A stretch of 64,000 nucleotides of DNA from Variovorax saccharolyticus (GTDB lineage Bacteria; Pseudomonadota; Gammaproteobacteria; Burkholderiales; Burkholderiaceae_C): assembly GCF_030316765.1 (NCBI RefSeq), contig NZ_JASZYT010000015.1, forward strand, positions 1 to 64,000. Direction: 5' to 3'. The position numbers and the translations under genes are program-made. Shown piece by piece: positions 62,048-64,000 of the stretch (the stretch's first letter is position 1; every line of letters starts with the position of its first letter). The notes beneath the pieces were generated by a model. The model made no database searches, was not told the DNA's origin, and worked only from the letters and a program-made list of their open reading frames with translations.

Positions 62048-63433
62048 GTGAAAAAGGGCGACGGAGAAAGGGATGCGGCCGACGAACTCGTGCACTCGGA
62101 CGATGCTCGGCGAGGATGCCGAACTGGAGTCGCGCGTGCGCGCCATTTCATTGGTGTCTTGGCAGCGCTCGGCCTTTCGATTGGCGCCAGCGGCGCACGT
62201 GCGGACCAGGTTGTCCCGGGCAGCTACCTGCTGGGCGACTGGGGCGGTCAGCGCACGCGGCTGGAAGATCAAGGCGTGCGCCTCAGTTTCGAATACGGCA
62301 GTCAGGTCGCGCATAACTTCAGTGGAGGCAGTGACCGGCTGACGCGATACGCCGACCAGTGGATGTTCCAGGCGACCGTCGACATGCAAAGGCGATGGGG
62401 GTGGAAAGGCGCGACTTTCCAGGGCACCATCACAGACCGCAATGGCCGCAACCTTGGCGCGGATGCAAAGATCGGCAACAGCATGCTGCTCCAGGAAATC
62501 TATGGCCGCGGCCAGACATGGCACCTCACCCAGTTCTGGGTCAACCAACGGCTACTGGATGATCGGCTTCAGGTGAAGTTTGGCCGCCTCACGGTGGGCG
62601 AGGACTTTGCGAGCTTCCTGTGTGACTTTCAAAATCTGACATTCTGCGGCTCGCAGCCCGGGAATCTGGTCAGCAACTACTGGGTGAACTGGCCCACCAG
62701 CCAATGGGCAGTGCGCGTCAAGGTTCAATCCTCCGAACGGACTTACCTTCAGTCCGGGGTGTACCAAGTCAATCCCCGCTATGTGGAGGACGACTATGCC
62801 CGTCGCAGCGGCTGGACGCTGGGCAATCCGAGCGGCACCACCGGTGCGTTGATTCCGCTGGAATTTGGATGGCAGGTCGTCCCCGGCGGCCGGAGCGGTT
62901 CATACAAGGTGGGCGCCTGGTACAACACGTCCGATGGGGCCGATCTGTACGACGACACCGCTCGCAACTCCCGCGGCCTCACCGGCCTGGATCCGCTTCA
63001 GCACAGCGGCCAGTACGGGGCTTATCTCAACTTCCAGCAGCAGATCACGGGTACCGAAGAAGGGCGCGGTGCATCCGTGTTTCTCAACATCACGCAGACC
63101 GACCGGCGTACGGCAGTCCTCGATCGGCAGATCGCCTTCGGCGTGGTGTATCAGGGGCCGTTCGGGCAGGTCCGCGATGCGATCGGCCTTGCGATGGGGA
63201 CGACCCACAACAACGCCCGGCATGCGAGCTACGTGCGCGACAGCAACGCGCGCACCGGCGAGGCCATCGCGGCCGGCGGCGGCAACGAATACGCAATCGA
63301 AGCGTATTACACGTGGGCACCGTTGCCCGGACTCTATGTGCGTCCCAACGTCCAGTACATCGTGCACCCCGGCGGAACCAGCGCAAACAGAAATGCCTTC
63401 GTGTTGGGGCTGAAGACCCAGGTCTCATTCTGA
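62048..63433 (+). CDS. OprB-like carbohydrate-selective porin
   Basis: The product has a signal-peptide-like segment (HFIGVLAALGLSIGASGARA, then DQV) and an outer-membrane beta-barrel: SYLLGDWGGQRTRLEDQGVRLSFEYG, GATFQGTITDRNGRNLG and VKFGRLTVGEDFA. It ends LGLKTQVSF with a C-terminal phenylalanine. These are OprB-family marks for sugar or small-molecule uptake. The true start is unclear: the frame is open from 61925, and GTG codons at 62048 and 62090 are candidates without strong ribosome binding sites. A dyad element lies upstream. Confidence 0.85.
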   Translation: MKKGDGERDAADELVHSDDARRGCRTGVARARHFIGVLAALGLSIGASGARADQVVPGSYLLGDWGGQRTRLEDQGVRLSFEYGSQVAHNFSGGSDRLTRYADQWMFQATVDMQRRWGWKGATFQGTITDRNGRNLGADAKIGNSMLLQEIYGRGQTWHLTQFWVNQRLLDDRLQVKFGRLTVGEDFASFLCDFQNLTFCGSQPGNLVSNYWVNWPTSQWAVRVKVQSSERTYLQSGVYQVNPRYVEDDYARRSGWTLGNPSGTTGALIPLEFGWQVVPGGRSGSYKVGAWYNTSDGADLYDDTARNSRGLTGLDPLQHSGQYGAYLNFQQQITGTEEGRGASVFLNITQTDRRTAVLDRQIAFGVVYQGPFGQVRDAIGLAMGTTHNNARHASYVRDSNARTGEAIAAGGGNEYAIEAYYTWAPLPGLYVRPNVQYIVHPGGTSANRNAFVLGLKTQVSF

Positions 63434-63478
63434 TCGCCCCTCGCAGGGGGGCCGGAGGCACCCCCTGCTTGCAGGGAC
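63434..63478. terminator. GC-rich hairpin between convergent genes
   Basis: GCCCCTCGCAGGGGGGC can form a short stem, followed by a second run (CCCCCTGCTTGCAGGG). It separates two convergent genes, so it may act as a terminator, but there is no T-run. Confidence 0.3.
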
Positions 63479-64000
63479 TCAAAGGCGGACCGAGTCCACG
63501 ACGGCGCTTGCAAACGCGTCAGGTGCCTCCTGAGGCAAGTTGTGCCCGATGCCGCCCTTGATGAGTCGATGGGCGTAGGGTCCCGAGAACCGCTTCGCGT
63601 AGGTGCTCGCATCGGGGTGAGGCGCTCCGTTGGCGTCGCCTTCAAGGGTAATGGTCGGTACAGTGATGGCTGGGCCACGCGCCAGGCGATCTTCGAGATC
63701 GAGATACTTCGCTTCGCCTTCCGCCAATCCCAGCCGCCAGCGGTAGTTGTGAATCACGATGTTGACGTGATCGGGATTGTCGAAGGCAAGCGCACTGCGT
63801 TCAAATGTGGCGGCATCGAAATCCCACTTCGGTGATGCAAGCTGCCAGATCAATTTTGCAAAATCCTTTCGATTCTTGTCGTAGCCTTCGCGGCCGCGCT
63901 CCGTAGCGAAGTAGTACTGGTACCACCACTGCAGCTCAGCTTGCGGCGGCAAGGGGATCTTTCCTGATGCCTGGCTGCCGATCAGGTATCCGCTGACCGA
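63479..64000 (-). CDS. alpha/beta hydrolase, 5' part beyond the right edge
   Basis: The frame is open to the window edge, so the catalytic nucleophile region is missing. Visible parts include LPPQAELQWWYQYYFATERGREGY in pieces, FAKLIWQLASPKWDFD, NPDHVNIVIHNYRWRLG and the catalytic histidine segment GGIGHNLPQEAP near the C-terminus. This resembles the cap and C-terminal part of epoxide hydrolase/dehalogenase-type enzymes. It converges with the porin gene. Confidence 0.88.
   Translation of the reverse strand, partial: SVSGYLIGSQASGKIPLPPQAELQWWYQYYFATERGREGYDKNRKDFAKLIWQLASPKWDFDAATFERSALAFDNPDHVNIVIHNYRWRLGLAEGEAKYLDLEDRLARGPAITVPTITLEGDANGAPHPDASTYAKRFSGPYAHRLIKGGIGHNLPQEAPDAFASAVVDSVRL

Noticed and set aside
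1-64000. rRNA, tRNA or insertion sequence genes
   Set aside because: None could be recognised by reading either strand; a covariance-model search would be needed to exclude small RNA genes.

Overview
The window looks like part of a secondary replicon (chromid or megaplasmid) of a GC-rich beta-proteobacterium, most likely a Burkholderiales/Comamonadaceae member such as a Variovorax relative. The reasons are the strong GC bias, the gene families present (Bug-type receptor, many LysR regulators, FixJ/LuxR regulators, isochorismatase-like hydrolases, OprB-type porin) and a plasmid-type replication and partition block in the middle. The taxon is an inference; no rRNA, tRNA, insertion sequence or CRISPR array was seen.

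Left arm (1-23.2 kb). It starts with the edge of a lipoprotein gene. Next comes a formate/molybdopterin set: fdhD, a YdeP-type molybdopterin oxidoreductase and a translationally coupled but frameshifted formate/nitrite channel. A mixed stress and catabolic region follows: AraC, DJ-1/PfpI, GFA, a luciferase-like oxidoreductase, a LuxR-type regulator, a heme-binding-like protein, msrB-msrA, TetR with an SDR and a twin operator, LysR, an isochorismatase-like hydrolase and an MFS exporter. Four genes between 5 and 16.3 kb are broken (FNT channel, alpha/beta hydrolase, nitronate monooxygenase, LysR).

Replication and partition core (23.2-28.6 kb). A Rep_3-type initiator faces left. Beside it lies an iteron origin with an AT-rich stretch, then parA-parB facing right. 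After parB come seven copies of an odd-centred palindrome, GTCTGAC(S)GTCAGAC, which look like parS sites. They sit in a diverged tandem duplication that includes the last codons of parB. A stray inverted iteron lies just beyond.

Right arm (28.8-64 kb). A one-directional catabolic operon (29.4-36.3 kb) holds two enolase-superfamily dehydratase/racemase genes, a TRAP transporter (DctP plus fused DctQM), an exported cupin and a PanE-like reductase, followed by a LysR gene. Then come an epoxide hydrolase, FMN reductase plus pirin, LysR, two response regulators without a kinase beside them, small stress-type proteins, a flavodoxin, an SRPBCC plus isochorismatase pair, an NRAMP transporter, Dps, a Bug receptor, a 1,878-residue pseudokinase/AAA/GAF/PAS/histidine kinase, an aldehyde dehydrogenase, a second LuxR-type regulator, an MFS transporter, an alpha/beta hydrolase, an OprB-like porin and a truncated alpha/beta hydrolase at the right edge.

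The most interesting signal is a dispersed 39-bp imperfect dyad found upstream of seven unlinked genes. Its conserved half (AYACCWTCGTSCAATGG) always points towards the nearby gene. One site precedes the LuxR-type regulator at 58.6-59.3 kb. This suggests a regulon spread over the whole replicon that may be controlled by one of the FixJ/LuxR-type regulators encoded here.
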